Of a stretch of DNA of 64,000 nt, positions 1-11,532 are shown in pieces. Origin of the DNA: Brassica napus (lineage: Eukaryota; Streptophyta; Magnoliopsida; Brassicales; Brassicaceae); contig NC_063447.1 in the NCBI RefSeq assembly GCF_020379485.1, positions 60,377,452 to 60,441,451 on the forward strand. The letters run 5' to 3'. A program made the position numbers and the translations under genes. Within the stretch, counting starts at the first letter, position 1, and each line of letters starts with the position of its first letter. The notes beneath the pieces were generated by a model. The model saw only the letters and a program-made list of their open reading frames with translations. It searched no databases and was not told where the DNA came from.

Positions 1-167
1 TTATCTTAAAATCCCAAAAAGTATTTTAAAGATGTTTTGCCTTTATTTGCATTTTATATTTTTATGTTATCGCAAGTTATTAGTATACTGTATTGTTTTT
101 TTATTTTTAAATATTATTAACTTTTTTGATCAAAAATATATGTTATTAACTTTTATGAGTTAAACAG

Positions 168-349
168 GTGAGAAAGACTGTGAAGCACATGATTATGGCA
201 GTTGTCCTAAGGACAAGGATTGCACTGCCCATTGTGAATCTCTCGGATTCAAATTGGGGGGAGTTTGTGTACCAAGGGAATCTAAAAGTCCTTTATGTTG
301 CTGCAGGACAAATTTTATAAGTCGTCATGTGTCCACTAATTATTCTTAA
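168..349 (+). CDS. Defensin-like (DEFL/LCR) protein, last exon
   Basis: After an AG acceptor at 166-167 the frame reads EKDCEAHDYGSC and ends at a TAA at 347-349. The roughly 59 residues contain eight cysteines ending in a CCC cluster, with a GxC-like step (GGVC) before it. This spacing is typical of plant secreted defensin-like / low-molecular-weight cysteine-rich proteins. These genes usually have a first exon coding for a signal peptide and a second coding for the mature peptide. The signal-peptide exon is not visible in the first 167 bases and probably lies to the left of the window. The mature proteins act outside the cell, in defence or in cell signalling such as pollination. Which subgroup this one belongs to cannot be told from here. 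Confidence 0.75.
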
Positions 350-476
350 ATTTAATTCAATATGAAATTATGTACTCTCTCTCAACTATATGAATAAAAA
401 ATAATATTCAAACATGATATATTCTGTATTATTCTGGTTTGATAATGTATTCTGAATTTTATAAGTCGTCATGTGT
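311..476. repeat. 22-bp direct repeat at the end of the DEFL gene
   Basis: The 22 bases at 311-332, which cover the last DEFL codons, recur exactly at 455-476. This suggests a small local duplication or the remnant of a neighbouring duplicated DEFL 3' end. No cysteine-rich frame is visible upstream of the second copy. Confidence 0.6.
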
Positions 477-549
477 TGTTCTTATTATATCCACTGATGA
501 GGTATTGAAGATGTGAAGAAACGTTTCCAGGGAAGAAGAAAAAAATGAA

Positions 550-2490
550 TTAAGAGCTCTCTTTCTCGAGCTTCTCAATCTCTTCACGGAGCTTTCTTTC
601 AGCTTCTTCAAGTTCTCTTTCGGCGTCTTCTTCCTCTTCAATACTGTCACGATTATCAAACTCCTTAGTTGCTACCATGGCTTTCACAACAGGGGCTCCT
701 AAAACTACCACCGACTTTGTACCCTTCTTCATCGCCAATCTAAAATAACAGTTGGTCAAGACTCGAGACCAAATACCACAGCCAAAAGCTTCATGTCATA
801 CTAAGGAAACAAAACCAGAAGATTGATTAATGAGAGACTCACCACTCTCACACAGGGGCGGATGTAGGAAGGTATTCGGTTGGGGGCACATACTTTATGT
901 CAATTTTTTAGTTTGGGTCATTTCACAAACTTTATACTATCAGTGCCGTGCGTAGGTGTTCAGGGGCTTAAGGCGAATGAAGAAAATGGGGCTTTTTTCT
1001 ATATATGTATTTTTCAAAAATTGTAATATAATTTTGAAATGAGAAAAAAAAATCAAAAACAAAATAAAATAAGTCTTTATTCGTTTTAGCCTCAGTTTAA
1101 AAAAAAAAAGAATCTTTCATTTGACTTTCATAATTTAGTTCTTAAATAATCATTTTTATTAGGTTCTTAAAAAAATTATAATTGATTTTTATATCTTTTT
1201 ATGTTTTCAGACATAGTTTTGGTGCTGGTGAGAGAAAAAAAACTGGCACAATTGTAGAAAGTATATTTAAATCCTCAATTTTCAAATTGAATAAAGAACA
1301 TATTTAAAATTAACTTATCTTCCTTATTTTTGTATATATTTAGATTTCCTGTTTGGGATAGATATTTTTGATTTTGGAAACTTGACAGGATAAAAAAGAT
1401 TTCATTTTCCTAAAACCTTATTTGAAAAACAAAGAAAACTAAAATTTACTTAGGGTGTCAAACCTAGGACGAACACAATTAGAATTTAATGTTTTATAGC
1501 TATAATCAGTATGATACACAACATTTCATGAAAATGGGGTCCCAAAATCGTATTATCTCTTGAGGGCCTGAGGCAATAGCCTTTTTAAATGTGCATTAAG
1601 CACGGCTCTGTATGCTATTTACTGAAGAAAACTTTGTATCCTATAAATTAGGCTTGGGCACATTTATAACCGAGAACCGAATAGGTATCCAAATTTTTAA
1701 ATTACATATTATATACCTAAAAATATCAATTATATTTAGTTTCTAAATAATTAAAAATTCTAAAAATACTATTTATCAACCGAACTATCCGAATATTTTT
1801 TTACCCAAATATTTAAAATTATCTAATTATCCAAGATTTTTTTAGAAACAACATGAGTTACCCTATGTTTAACTTGAAAAAGCCGAATTATTCAATTTTA
1901 AATCATATTATCCAAAATTATCCAAAAAACAATAATCGAATTGGACCCGGATTTTTTCGGATATTAGCCGGTTTCCAACTTTGCTATCCGAACCAAACCA
2001 AAAACTAAAATAACCAAATCGAAATCAAACCAAAATTTGTAAATAACCGAACGGTTCCTAAATTTCTATAACCGAAAACCGAACGGCCATGGATAAACAA
2101 TATACTGCATTACTACTACTAGCAGAACCTTCCAACAGCTCAAGTCCAGGTGAAACCAAACCAATATCATTGCATATAACAGTAGTTCCAAAACCAACCA
2201 CTACCAATCAATAACCATAATTTGAAAACTGCATCACCTCAATTCACTGTCTTCAGGACAACTTAATGGCGCTGGTAATATATTGCACAGTCCTAAGAAA
2301 TCAAGCAAACAATGAAAGCGCATAAACAGCAAAACTCACAGAAAAAAAACTACTATGGCTGAGGAGAGAGCTAAAAACCCATACTTGGCCATGCCCTCTG
2401 AGAGACCAACGAATGTGCTTGCATTTCCAACATAATCCTCCAAGGTTTCACTCTATTCAACGTTCATAAAACGCAGAACCGTAGCTCACC
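550..2490 (-). CDS. Small conserved-looking gene, 5' structure unresolved
   Basis: Three minus-strand pieces can be joined. The last exon (550-739) encodes MKKGTKSVVVLGAPV, then a very acidic/basic helical tail (residues such as EEEEDAERELEEAERKLREE) that should form a coiled coil. The exon at 2379-2450 (EDYVGNASTFVGLSEGMAKYG) joins it perfectly in phase to give KYGLAMKKG. A further piece at about 2490-2545 (LEFAEFEDPSLFEIFYR) is separated by only 39 bases, too short for a normal plant intron, and lacks an obvious acceptor or start. Translation could begin at the ATG of MAKYG. The intron at 740-2378 holds a hAT-like element. The protein family was not recognised. By position it may correspond to the gene just before MIR319c in Arabidopsis. 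It may be a decayed copy. Confidence 0.45.
941..1610. mobile_element. Non-autonomous hAT-like element
   Basis: The element has short terminal inverted repeats, CAGTGCCGTGC on the left and CAGAGCCGTGC (read inward) on the right. It is flanked by an 8-bp target duplication differing at one base (tatactat at 933-940, tatgctat at 1611-1618). CAG-type ends with 8-bp duplications are characteristic of hAT transposons. No transposase frame is seen in the 670 bases. It lies in the long intron of the minus-strand gene described at 550-2490. Confidence 0.7.
1645..2095. repeat. Degenerate CCGAA/CCAAA-rich repeat
   Basis: This AT-rich stretch is full of short words such as ccgaaccaaacc and aaccgaaaaccgaac. 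Comparable tracts occur near 2920-3110, 49380-49620 and 57927-58610. Only the last has clear terminal repeats, so this one is called a decayed relative by composition alone. Confidence 0.4.
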
Positions 2491-2599
2491 TGTAGAATAT
2501 CTCGAAGAGAGAAGGATCCTCAAACTCAGCAAACTCAAGAACACCAAGAAAATTGCATTAGATTTGAGAAAAGTTTACAATGATTTCGATTGAATGAAA

Positions 2600-3633
2600 A
2601 AAGATCACAATGTTTCCGTTTTAAACTCTTTTTCCTCTGTAACAACTTGTAACGACTTTAATGATCAACCAATAAACTTCTGCCAGCTGTCCTTCTTCAA
2701 CTTCCCATTTCCAACGACTTTGAAGAACCTCCTTCTGTTGATCAAAAAAAAAAAAGAAGAACCTCCTTCTTCACTCTCGTGCTGCCATTTGTTCATCTTC
2801 TTTAGCTGTAACAAGAGCTCTTAAAGCCTCCAAGTTTGGGTTGAACTTAGGACATGAGACTATGAGAGAATCTGAGATAAGCCATCGTTCTTTACCGTTA
2901 GTGATCGAATCCAAGAAAGATGGGTCGGGTCGGTCGGATAATCCGAGTTGAGTTTAATTGACCCGGTTCTGTTTGGGACGGGGGATTCCATTTTTACATT
3001 CTGGTTCGGTTCGGGTGAACATTTTTTACTTACGGGGTCGGCTCGGTTGGATACCAATTTTTAATTACCGGGTCGGGTGAATGCCCTTTTTACTTATCGG
3101 GTCTTCTTGAACGAAGAGACAAGCACTACACTAAGGGCCCACAAAGTTTCAAAAGAGTTCAAAGCTCCATGCCCACTACTATCCTGGTCGGTCGGCAGAT
3201 GACAGGTTGGCAGGGGTAAAAGAGGTATTACAATCTCTTCTTGTGGTTGTTTTCCTTTTTTTTTCACCGAATGAGAGTGGTGGGTGCTGCTCCCTGATGG
3301 ACTATGTGATCTTTTATATCTAAACTGGGACAGTGTTGTATGAATAGCACACCCACTTATATCTTTTTGGTTGAATGGGGTATGAATGGTCACGAGTAAA
3401 TGACGATGAATAATGCATTCCTTAACGTTACTAAAAAATATCAACATTCACGAGGAATAAATTTTTATTTTCATTCTCTACTATTTTTTTTTGTAGAGAA
3501 ATAAAGACAAAAGTATTTCGTATTAAATTTGAGAAGGAACAATCATTTCTTTTCATTCCTGTAATTTTATTCATTTACGTTATTTTTCTATTCGTTCCTC
3601 TTATTTTCAGAATGGTCCTCAGTCGAACCCATG

Positions 3634-3664
<31 letters not shown>

Positions 3665-4460
3665 CAATTATCAACGTACAGTAATCCAACTTTTTTAATT
3701 TTTCTTTTTCAGATGAATCTTTTACATAATACTTAATTGATTGAATACATTTTTAAAATATGTGATTGTTGATATATGTGTGAGAATCATACAATCGACA
3801 AAATGTGTGATTATCCTTGTTATGGCCTAACTTGTGAGTAGCTTAGTAACTAGTATTCACTAAAAGAGTATGTATATGATCAAATATGCAAGAAGTAAAT
3901 GACCACATACGGAATGGTTCAAGATAACGATAATATCATTTTCTTGGACCAACTAATCATCCTCTATGTACAATCAAGTTTCTAGGACTATTTAATCTCT
4001 GGTCCACTCGTTAATCTAAGCTTAAATAAGGTAAAATAAATTAATAAACAAAAAGACTAAACTATCTAAAATCATTATCTAAATTCTCAAGCTCTTACAT
4101 CGCTCATTAAATGTGATCCAGAAAGAAAACTAAAGAACCTTAAAAAGTTGGCTGATGAATATCAAAATTCAATATCTACAGCCAAAAACCTGAAAAACAA
4201 CACAATTTTTTTACATAAGCTAGTCACCATGACACCATCTCTCTCTCTATATATATATATATATGCATATATACATGTATGTAAGATATGGTGAGATATG
4301 AAGAAACAGTTAGCTTTCCCTGACTCCCATGAAGACAATGACCCAACATCACCACCATCATCATCATTCATCATATATCATCATCATCACCATCTCTTTT
4401 GTTTGTCCCTTCTTTGAACCACCACTTGCTAATACCTACTGGCTACATACAGCTACTTCT
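2600..4460. other. Intergenic, repeat-rich
   Basis: No convincing gene is seen. It holds a ggtcgg/cggttcgg-rich tract at about 2920-3110, A/T-rich repeat-like DNA at 3360-3630, a (TA)n microsatellite at 3634-3656 and a CT/TA tract at 4236-4265. The CAT/CAC-rich run at 4345-4395 could be read as a poly-His frame, but it is simple sequence. Confidence 0.6.
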
Positions 4461-4468
4461 CCCTTTTC

Positions 4469-4478
4469 TATAAATTAC
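4469..4478 (+). promoter_or_regulatory. Candidate TATA box of the MIR319 primary transcript
   Basis: A canonical CTATAAATTA lies about 1.3 kb upstream of the MIR319 hairpin, in otherwise CT-rich promoter-like DNA. It is followed at the expected distance by gene-free sequence. Plant MIR319 primary transcripts often start far upstream and contain introns. The assignment is positional only. Confidence 0.35.
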
Positions 4479-4479
4479 T

Positions 4480-5754
4480 GTTTTTTCACTTATACTCTCA
4501 GCACTGCTAGGTTGGGGAAGGTACAAAAGAAGACCTAGCTAGGGTTTTCAGAAACTCACAAAAATCTAAGCTGGTGAAATCTCAATTAAGATCCATTAAC
4601 TGTAAGAGCTCTCTATTTCATCACTTTTATCATTAGTTTTGTTCTTGAGATCTAGTCTCTCTTTTTTTCATTCCCGATTTAGGTTTTTCTTTACCTAGCT
4701 AGCTCGTCTTATGATGATCTTCTATTACCATCTGTATGACTTACTTTAGATCTAATATCTATTTCTTCTGCCCACAAAGAAAAAGAAAAAAAATTAGGCT
4801 CTTTTCATATCTGGTTTTAGGGTTTCTTTCCCTTTTCTAGATCATGACTGAAGAGTATTTTTTAGGCATATGTTATGTAGTTATGCATGATTGATAGAGA
4901 GACTTTCTTCTAATTTCTGTAGAGTTTTTCTTGTTTACCTCTAATTGAAGAAAGTATATTCTCTCTGATTTGGAATCAAATCTCTTGCACAAACACTCCA
5001 TAAACTGAGGATCTCTTGAGAAGATTGAATATCTCTTGGTCCAAAGCTTGTAGTGGTTAGACAAAATTATGTTTGTTTAATTAGTCTTTCAATATATATT
5101 TTATTTTATCTTCTCATGATCTGCAATGACTATGGTGGAATCTTTTCACACTTGGACCTGTTTCCTTATGTATATATTTACTCAAGTAGTTATTATTAAT
5201 GTTAAAATTAATGTGGGCACTGTTCATGTGCACAGGGCTTACATCACTCACAAACAATTCCATATTTTTAAAAGAAAAAACATTAATAATGTTTGTATGA
5301 TTTCAATGTTTGATGAACAGTTCAGCCTTTGTCTCTCTCTCTCTCCTGGTAGCTTCTTCTTGACAAGACCCATCAGTGGTCTTGCTTGTACAGTAAAGCT
5401 TGCTTCGTTCTGCGAAGTTTCAAACATATCACTCAGTATCCGAACCTTGTAAGTTAATTCATACATACATGTATATACTTCCATTATTTAACATTCTACT
5501 TCACTGCTGATACGGTTATAAACACATGCAAATACCATTTCAAACTAAAGTACATAGGAAGCTGTCTTAGTTTGGTTACATTTGTCTTGTTGTCGATGGC
5601 CCATTATGACCAGTAAGTGCATGTGCTTGAAACTATATTCCATGCCTGTGTTTTCTTCTGTAGAATCAACTGAACCCAAACCTGCTTTTTATAAGTGTGT
5701 AGCCCTTTAGTGTTTCAGTCATATATCTATGAAGCGAGACTGAAATAGATAGAT
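4480..5754. other. MIR319 upstream / pri-miRNA leader
   Basis: No protein-coding gene is seen. The stretch is CT-rich just after the candidate TATA box and then AT-rich with a (CT)n run at 5333-5346. It is best explained as MIR319 promoter and 5' part of the primary transcript. Confidence 0.45.
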
Positions 5755-5945
5755 ATAGAAGGAGATTCTTTCAGTCCAGTCATGGATAGAACAAGAAGAG
5801 GGTAGAAACATCTGCCGACTCATCCATCCAAACACTTCTGGTAAAAAGAAAATAGATTTTATACCACAGTGGCTGTGTGAATGATGCGGGAGATGTTTTC
5901 ATCTCTCTTTATCTGTGTTTGGACTGAAGGGAGCTCCTTCTTTAT
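5755..5945 (+). ncRNA. MIR319C: MIR319 precursor hairpin (miR319c type)
   Basis: The 21 bases at 5919-5939 are identical to Arabidopsis miR319c (TTGGACTGAAGGG start, CTCCTT end). The opposite arm at 5759-5779 pairs with them with few mismatches, giving the long stem of about 190 nt typical of MIR319, with a second conserved pairing block between the miRNA duplex and the loop. miR319 directs cleavage of mRNAs for class II TCP transcription factors (TCP2, 3, 4, 10, 24) and so controls leaf growth and jasmonate synthesis. Location next to ATG18c (13.6 kb away here because of transposon insertions) matches Arabidopsis MIR319c. The primary transcript probably begins near 4500. Confidence 0.93.
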
Positions 5946-7647
5946 CTACATGTTTCAATTTTTCTCATGATCTTTTAATATATCAAAACAGATTTGTATT
6001 TTAGGACGTTGATCATAAGTTCAAAAATAACATTGAATTGGATAGAGATTCAGATTTTTTACCTCTCTCTCTAATGAATCTAAGAAAAAATATATATATA
6101 ACCAGGTGATTTAGTATTTGATGTCAAACAATCTAGCAACTATTCCCTAGCTAGTGTTGTATTCAAAGGTATAGTCAAATTTACAAGTAGCCAATTTCTC
6201 CATGGATATGTATACACAGTGTAAGGTGTATAGAACTATTGATAAACTCGTGTACTTCTTGTTTTGGGGATTGAAATGACGACATAATATGGGGAGAGAG
6301 ATTGTGTTCTTGCCTTATTCGTATTTTGCAAAATAAGTAATTTTGTACTTGTAATTTTTATGTTCCCAATGACTGGAGATGCAGCATGAATGGTTCACAA
6401 CTTAACATCGTTGCTGTTTGCATTCAGACGACAATATATAAATGACTACTTCTCTGGTTTTAAAAGTAGATTTAAACTTTTTTATTTTATATATTTCAGC
6501 ATTTTGTATATTTTCCATTTGGTTCGTATATCTCTTGAAGCATCATGATTCATGATGAGTATCTAGTCGGTAACCGAATAAAATTAGATACTGTTTGGAT
6601 GTATATATATATTATTAAAGCAGAATCTCTATCCTATCTTTAGCTTTTAGAGTTATTTACAAACTTACCTCATTTCCTTTTTCAAAATAATTTTATTATT
6701 AATTTTATGATAATTATCTGATGAAGACAAACAAAAATTCCTTATTTACCTTAAATGAAATTCTACCATTTAATTACTTCAAGTTTTGGAAAACAATCTA
6801 TACTATTAAAGCAAGCAAAATCTTTCTTAGGATTATGTCTCTAATTTTTCCAATTAATTACAAAAAATATCATTATCTTTTTGAATTTTTTAAATGGTTT
6901 TCGGCCACATTAATTGCACCACTCAGAAACGAGTATTTAAAAACGAATTTACAAGCCCATTTCGGTTGTAAAAAAAATTGAGATTTTCAAGCCCATTTCG
7001 ACTTTATTAGAAACCCAATCAGATTATAATCATTTTTACTATACTTCAAAGATCTATACTAAAATCGATTTATGACATATATGCTATTTACATAGTATTA
7101 GCACTTTAGCCATGCCAAAATTATGAATATAATTTTTTATTATTACTTTCCGTTTGTTTCTTTTTTGGTAAGACCATATGGTGATATGTCGAAAAAGCCG
7201 GATTATTTGTGGGTGGGTTTCACGAATTTGATGTTCATTTAAATATTTGATTTTTTTGACCAAAAAAAAATTAGAAAACCCATTTTAAAACAGTAAAACA
7301 TAAAAATGGATTCAAATTTTTGTTTGTATTTCTTTTAATCACCTTTTAAAATATGCTACGAAAGGATATTTGGGATTTAATAATTTACAATAAACTAAAA
7401 ATATTAATACAAGGAACTCTTTTTTAAAAAACAACTCTTCAGAATTACTTTGTATTACTATAAAACATCAGCACTATTAAAAAATTAGTTATCAAATAAC
7501 ACAGAAGGTTACAATTAACAAATATTTAATTTTTTTAATTTGATTTAAAAAAAAAAAAATTTCGCGCTTTTAAAATACGAGTCACTATATATATTATTAT
7601 ATTTATATCTCAATACATATCATCCTAAATATATAAAATAATTACTA

Positions 7648-8060
7648 CACTACAAGAAAACACAAATTTAACGACGGCCAAAATCGTCGTTATTTCCTCG
7701 GAAAAGAAGGCTTACGAGGAAATGGCGATGAAAGGCGTTTCGTCGTTATATGATTGTCGTAAGAGAAGATTCGTCGCCATTTCCTCGTTAATTAGCGAGG
7801 TTATATTTTCCTCGTAAAGAAGAATTAAGTTTTCGTCGTAAAGACCACGTGGGGTTTCCACGTAACGCGGTCGTTGTGCTTCCTCGTAAGAAACTCGTAA
7901 ATAATTCGTCGTAAAAGACCCGCAAAAACCTCTAAATAAATTCGTCGTAATAAAAACGTAAGGAACCCGAAAACAATTCGTCGTAATAGAATCGTAAATA
8001 AATCCACGTAAAATCCTCGTTAATATTTCCTCGACATTTCGTCGTTAATTTTCCTCGTTA
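7648..8060. repeat. CACTA left subterminal repeat region
   Basis: Very frequent copies of cgtcgt(a/t), cctcgt(a/t)a and their complements occur in both orientations, and the stretch is more GC-rich than the flanking DNA. The same words fill the right subterminal region (about 15290-15606) and the spacer between the two genes (10250-10560 and 11040-11300). They are probably transposase-accessory binding sites. Confidence 0.75.
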
Positions 8061-8258
8061 ATACATCGGGAATTAGCGACGCAATTACTTTGTTTTCTAT
8101 TTACTGAATTTATAAATAAAAATTATATTTATTTAATTTATTAATAAAATTTTAATTGAAATTAAATCGAATAGAAAATTTTTTTTGGCCGAATTTAAAT
8201 GAAATTATATAATATATAAATAAGTTTTGAATTTTAAAATACAATAACAAAAAAAAAA

Positions 8259-8946
8259 CTAATGCTGCATTGCCGCGTCGTAGAATTCCTCGCTCCTTCT
8301 CGAGAGATCTTCCTCGTTGACTTGCACGGATGTCTCGCCTGGAATGGGGTTTTGTTGTCTCATGGTCCTGAACATGGCCTCCCATTCCGGATTTGTGGCC
8401 GCTATGACGTCCAAGAAGTTCTCGAGACCAGTCATACGAGCTGTGAACGACGATTTTGTCGAGGCCAACTCGTTTTGTGTCGACGACAGCTGATGTTGTG
8501 TCGTCTCCAACACGTCGCGCAGCTGAGAGACTTCATCATCCCGTCTCTGGCCATAAGAGGAAGTCGCTCTCGGAACATCGTTGACGGAACCAATCCCCAA
8601 CACACGTCCCTTTTTCTTGGGAGCGACCTTAAAAAACAATAAAATATATATTAAAATTTAAATTTTAAAGTAAAATGGAATTAATAAAAAATTTATATAA
8701 AATTTACCTCCTCGTAAATTCTATCCACTTCTATTGTGGATAAGACGACGGGTGATCCGTCGGCGGACTCCTGCGCCAGCTGGGTCTCACGCTCGTCAAT
8801 ACGAGCTGCCACATCATTGTAGATCTTCTCAGACTTCTCATCTACAAATGCGCCCGCCTTGTTCTTGTGGGTCCGATCGAAAAGTTCCATAAGAGTCGGT
8901 AAACGTCCCAACTCCTTGGCCTAAAAATAGTTAAGAAAGTTTTTAT

Positions 8947-8979
<33 letters not shown>

Positions 8980-10187
8980 TCAAAAAGTTAAATATTTAAA
9001 TTACGTACCATTTCCAAACGGACGCGGGCGTGTGGCTTTTGGCCCGTACTATGTTGCATCGCCCTGTGGCCGTGCTCATCTACCGAGTTACGGGAGGCGG
9101 AGCAAGACTGGGCGACTCTCATGGCATCAGGATCCCTCCAGTAACGGATGAGGCCATCCCACACGTCCGTGGTGATGGTTGTGGGTTTGCCCCGCTCATA
9201 GCCCTTCACGATCCAGTCACCCTTCCAGTTGGAGACCGTGTCCAACAAACGTTTCTTCGCCTTGTCGATAAACTCTTTCCGCACCTTCTCAGTGACCCCC
9301 ATGGACCAATTAAATTTTTGCTGCAAAAAAAAAAATATTAATAATTAGTTTAGAAAAATAAAATTTAAAAAAATATAAATCAGGAATAAATTGTAAAAAC
9401 TTACAGCGTAAATCTTGAACCACGTCCTTCTGATGTAGATCGGAGTGGATTTCCAGTTGGGATGTGCCATGGAGAAGTAACCTTTAATCGTCTCGGTTAC
9501 TTCTGTTGCAAGGCAGTTATCAACCCCAAACCTGGAAAAAAAAAACAAATTCAAAGTTTTAAATATTTATTAAAGTCACAAATGAATTTTAAAAAATAAA
9601 TGTAACATACATACCAAAGTGTTCCTTCAGGTCGGTCGGGGTCTATGATCGGTAAGCCTTCTCTGCCTGGCAAACCGAGAATGTCCTCAACAGTGTACTG
9701 AGAGTAAGGACAACTCGCTGGCACCATCAAATCAGCATGAACCTGATGGGCGGGCATCTGAGGAGGCACATGAGGAGCTGGCATCGGAGGAGGAGCTACC
9801 GGAGGAGGCACATGAGGAACTGATGGCGATGCCGTAGAAGAAGGCGAGACTCTCTGAGAAGATTGAGTCTCGGGGACGGTCTCCTGCTGACCCGAAGAAC
9901 CGGGAGCTGAAGAAGAACCGGGAAGTGAAGGCGGGTCTAACCGACTACCCGGTGGACCGAACATCTGCGAGTAGTGAGCACTACGCTGGTGTCTACGAAT
10001 AGTCTGCAAAATTTAAATTTCTAAATTAAAGTCAAGAGTAAATAAAAAATTATGAACAGTATTAACTACGTAATTAATAAAATGAGGAAACCTAAATTTT
10101 GTAAACTAATTTCGTAAACTAAATTCCCTAAACTAACCACCTAATCTAAATTCCCTAAACTACTTAGAGAGGAAAGAGAGTTACCAT
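8259..10187 (-). CDS. CACTA-encoded accessory protein (Transposase_24-like)
   Basis: Six exons (complement of 10185-10187, 9615-10003, 9405-9531, 9009-9320, 8709-8921 and 8259-8627) join into 471 codons with all phases closing. The first coding exon is just the ATG, followed by a GT donor. The protein has a Pro/Ser-rich N-terminus, a central part with [20 protein letters not shown] and [13 protein letters not shown], and a helical C-terminus. This arrangement fits the plant transposase_24 / TNPA-like proteins found next to TNP2 in CACTA elements, which bind subterminal repeats. The family assignment is from overall resemblance. It is transcribed in the same direction as the TNP2 gene and lies downstream of it. 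Confidence 0.7.
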
Positions 10188-10312
10188 GTTGAGAGGAAAT
10201 GGAGAGGCTGTAGAGAGGAATTAGAGAGGAAATGAAGAGGGCTGCGGTTTCGCCTATATATAGGATTAGTGTTCGTCGAAAATTCGTCGCAAAATAACGA
10301 GGAAAGACAGAG

Positions 10313-10545
10313 GCCCGTCTTTCGTTTTGTCGCAAGGCCCAAGCAAATTAACGAGGATATACAGAGGCCCGTCTTTTATTTAACGTCGTTCTTGCGATGA
10401 TTTTTGTTTTATCATCGATTTTACGTGGGCCCGTCTTTCGTTTCGTCGCAAGGGCCAAGCAAATTAACGAGGATATACAGAGGCCCGTGTTTTATTTAAC
10501 GTCGTTCTTGCGACGATTTTTGTTTTTATCATCGATTTTACGTGC
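10313..10545. repeat. Tandem duplication of about 116 bp inside the CACTA spacer
   Basis: The unit beginning gcccgtctttcg at 10313 and ending with the tttacgtg block at about 10428 is repeated at about 10429-10545 with few differences. Both copies contain the cgtcgt-type motif, so the duplication adds potential binding sites upstream of the accessory gene. Shorter direct repeats (aacctcaaaccctatctttct) follow at 10590-10640. Confidence 0.75.
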
Positions 10546-11532
10546 AAATAGCGAGGCTTTTTTTGCTAACCCCTAAAATCTTAAACCCCAAACCTCAAAC
10601 CCTATCTTTCTTATCTCCAAACCTCAAACCCTATCTTTCTTATATTTCTTATCTAATACTTCATATATTTCTAACCCTTTAACTTCAATATATATATTTT
10701 TTTGAATTTGAAAGGTTTAATACGTTGGAAAACAATTTTACAAATTTTGAATTTGACGTATCACACAACAAATCAAACACACGCTACAAATCATATATGA
10801 AAGGTTTAAAAACAAAAAAAAAAGAGAAGAAGATATTTGAATACAAATGATGTAGATTTATGTGGGCTACACTTACGTATCTCGTCATATGTGTTTCCAA
10901 TATCTTTCTTCTCTTTTTTTTTTAAGTTTATATAAAATTGAAAATTAATTTTTTTTTAGTTTATATGAAGTAGGATGGGGAGTTTTAGGGTTTGCACATT
11001 TGGGGTTTAGGGATTTGGGTTTCATTTTAGTTTAGGGTTTATATTTACCGACGAATTAACGACGAAAAGTAAAATAAAAAAGCTAACCTCGCTCATTCCA
11101 CGTAAGTTAACGAGGCTCTTACGACGTTTTAGTCTTACGTGGAATAAGCGAGGTCCGCTTTTTAATTAAAAATCGTCGCTTAGTCCACGTAAGTTACGAG
11201 GCTCTTACGACGTTTACTGTTACCGTGGAATATGCGAGGTAATGTATTATAAATCGTCGTAAAATTCCCGTGAGATAACGTGGAAAGTACGACGACTGTC
11301 TCTAAACCCCTTAAACGAAACCCCAAATCCCAAACCACATCTTCTTTATCTTCTAATTCATATATCAAACACTTCTATCCTTTAACCTCAAGCAATTCAT
11401 TCTAATCCAAACCGAAAATTATAAAAACACAATTCCTTTACTTATAATTAATGTCGATATCTTATTTATAAATAAACTCCCATTATCTTTAATTATATAT
11501 AATAAATCAAACTCATACAAATATGAAATACA

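Noticed and set aside
4329..4538. Plus-strand frame beginning with a poly-His run
   Set aside because: The run is a cat/cac microsatellite; the rest has no domain, and the frame crosses the likely MIR319 TATA box.
6721..6981. 86-codon plus-strand frame
   Set aside because: It spans the 5' boundary of the Helitron at 6797, is AT-rich and has no recognisable domain.
8262..8642. 126-codon plus-strand frame in the CACTA element
   Set aside because: It is the antisense of the last exon of the accessory protein, which joins in phase with five other exons.
10560..10640. Interstitial telomere-like tract (ccctaaa/aaaccct words)
   Set aside because: The cccaaacctcaaaccct words form only a short direct repeat inside the CACTA spacer; they are not perfect telomere units.
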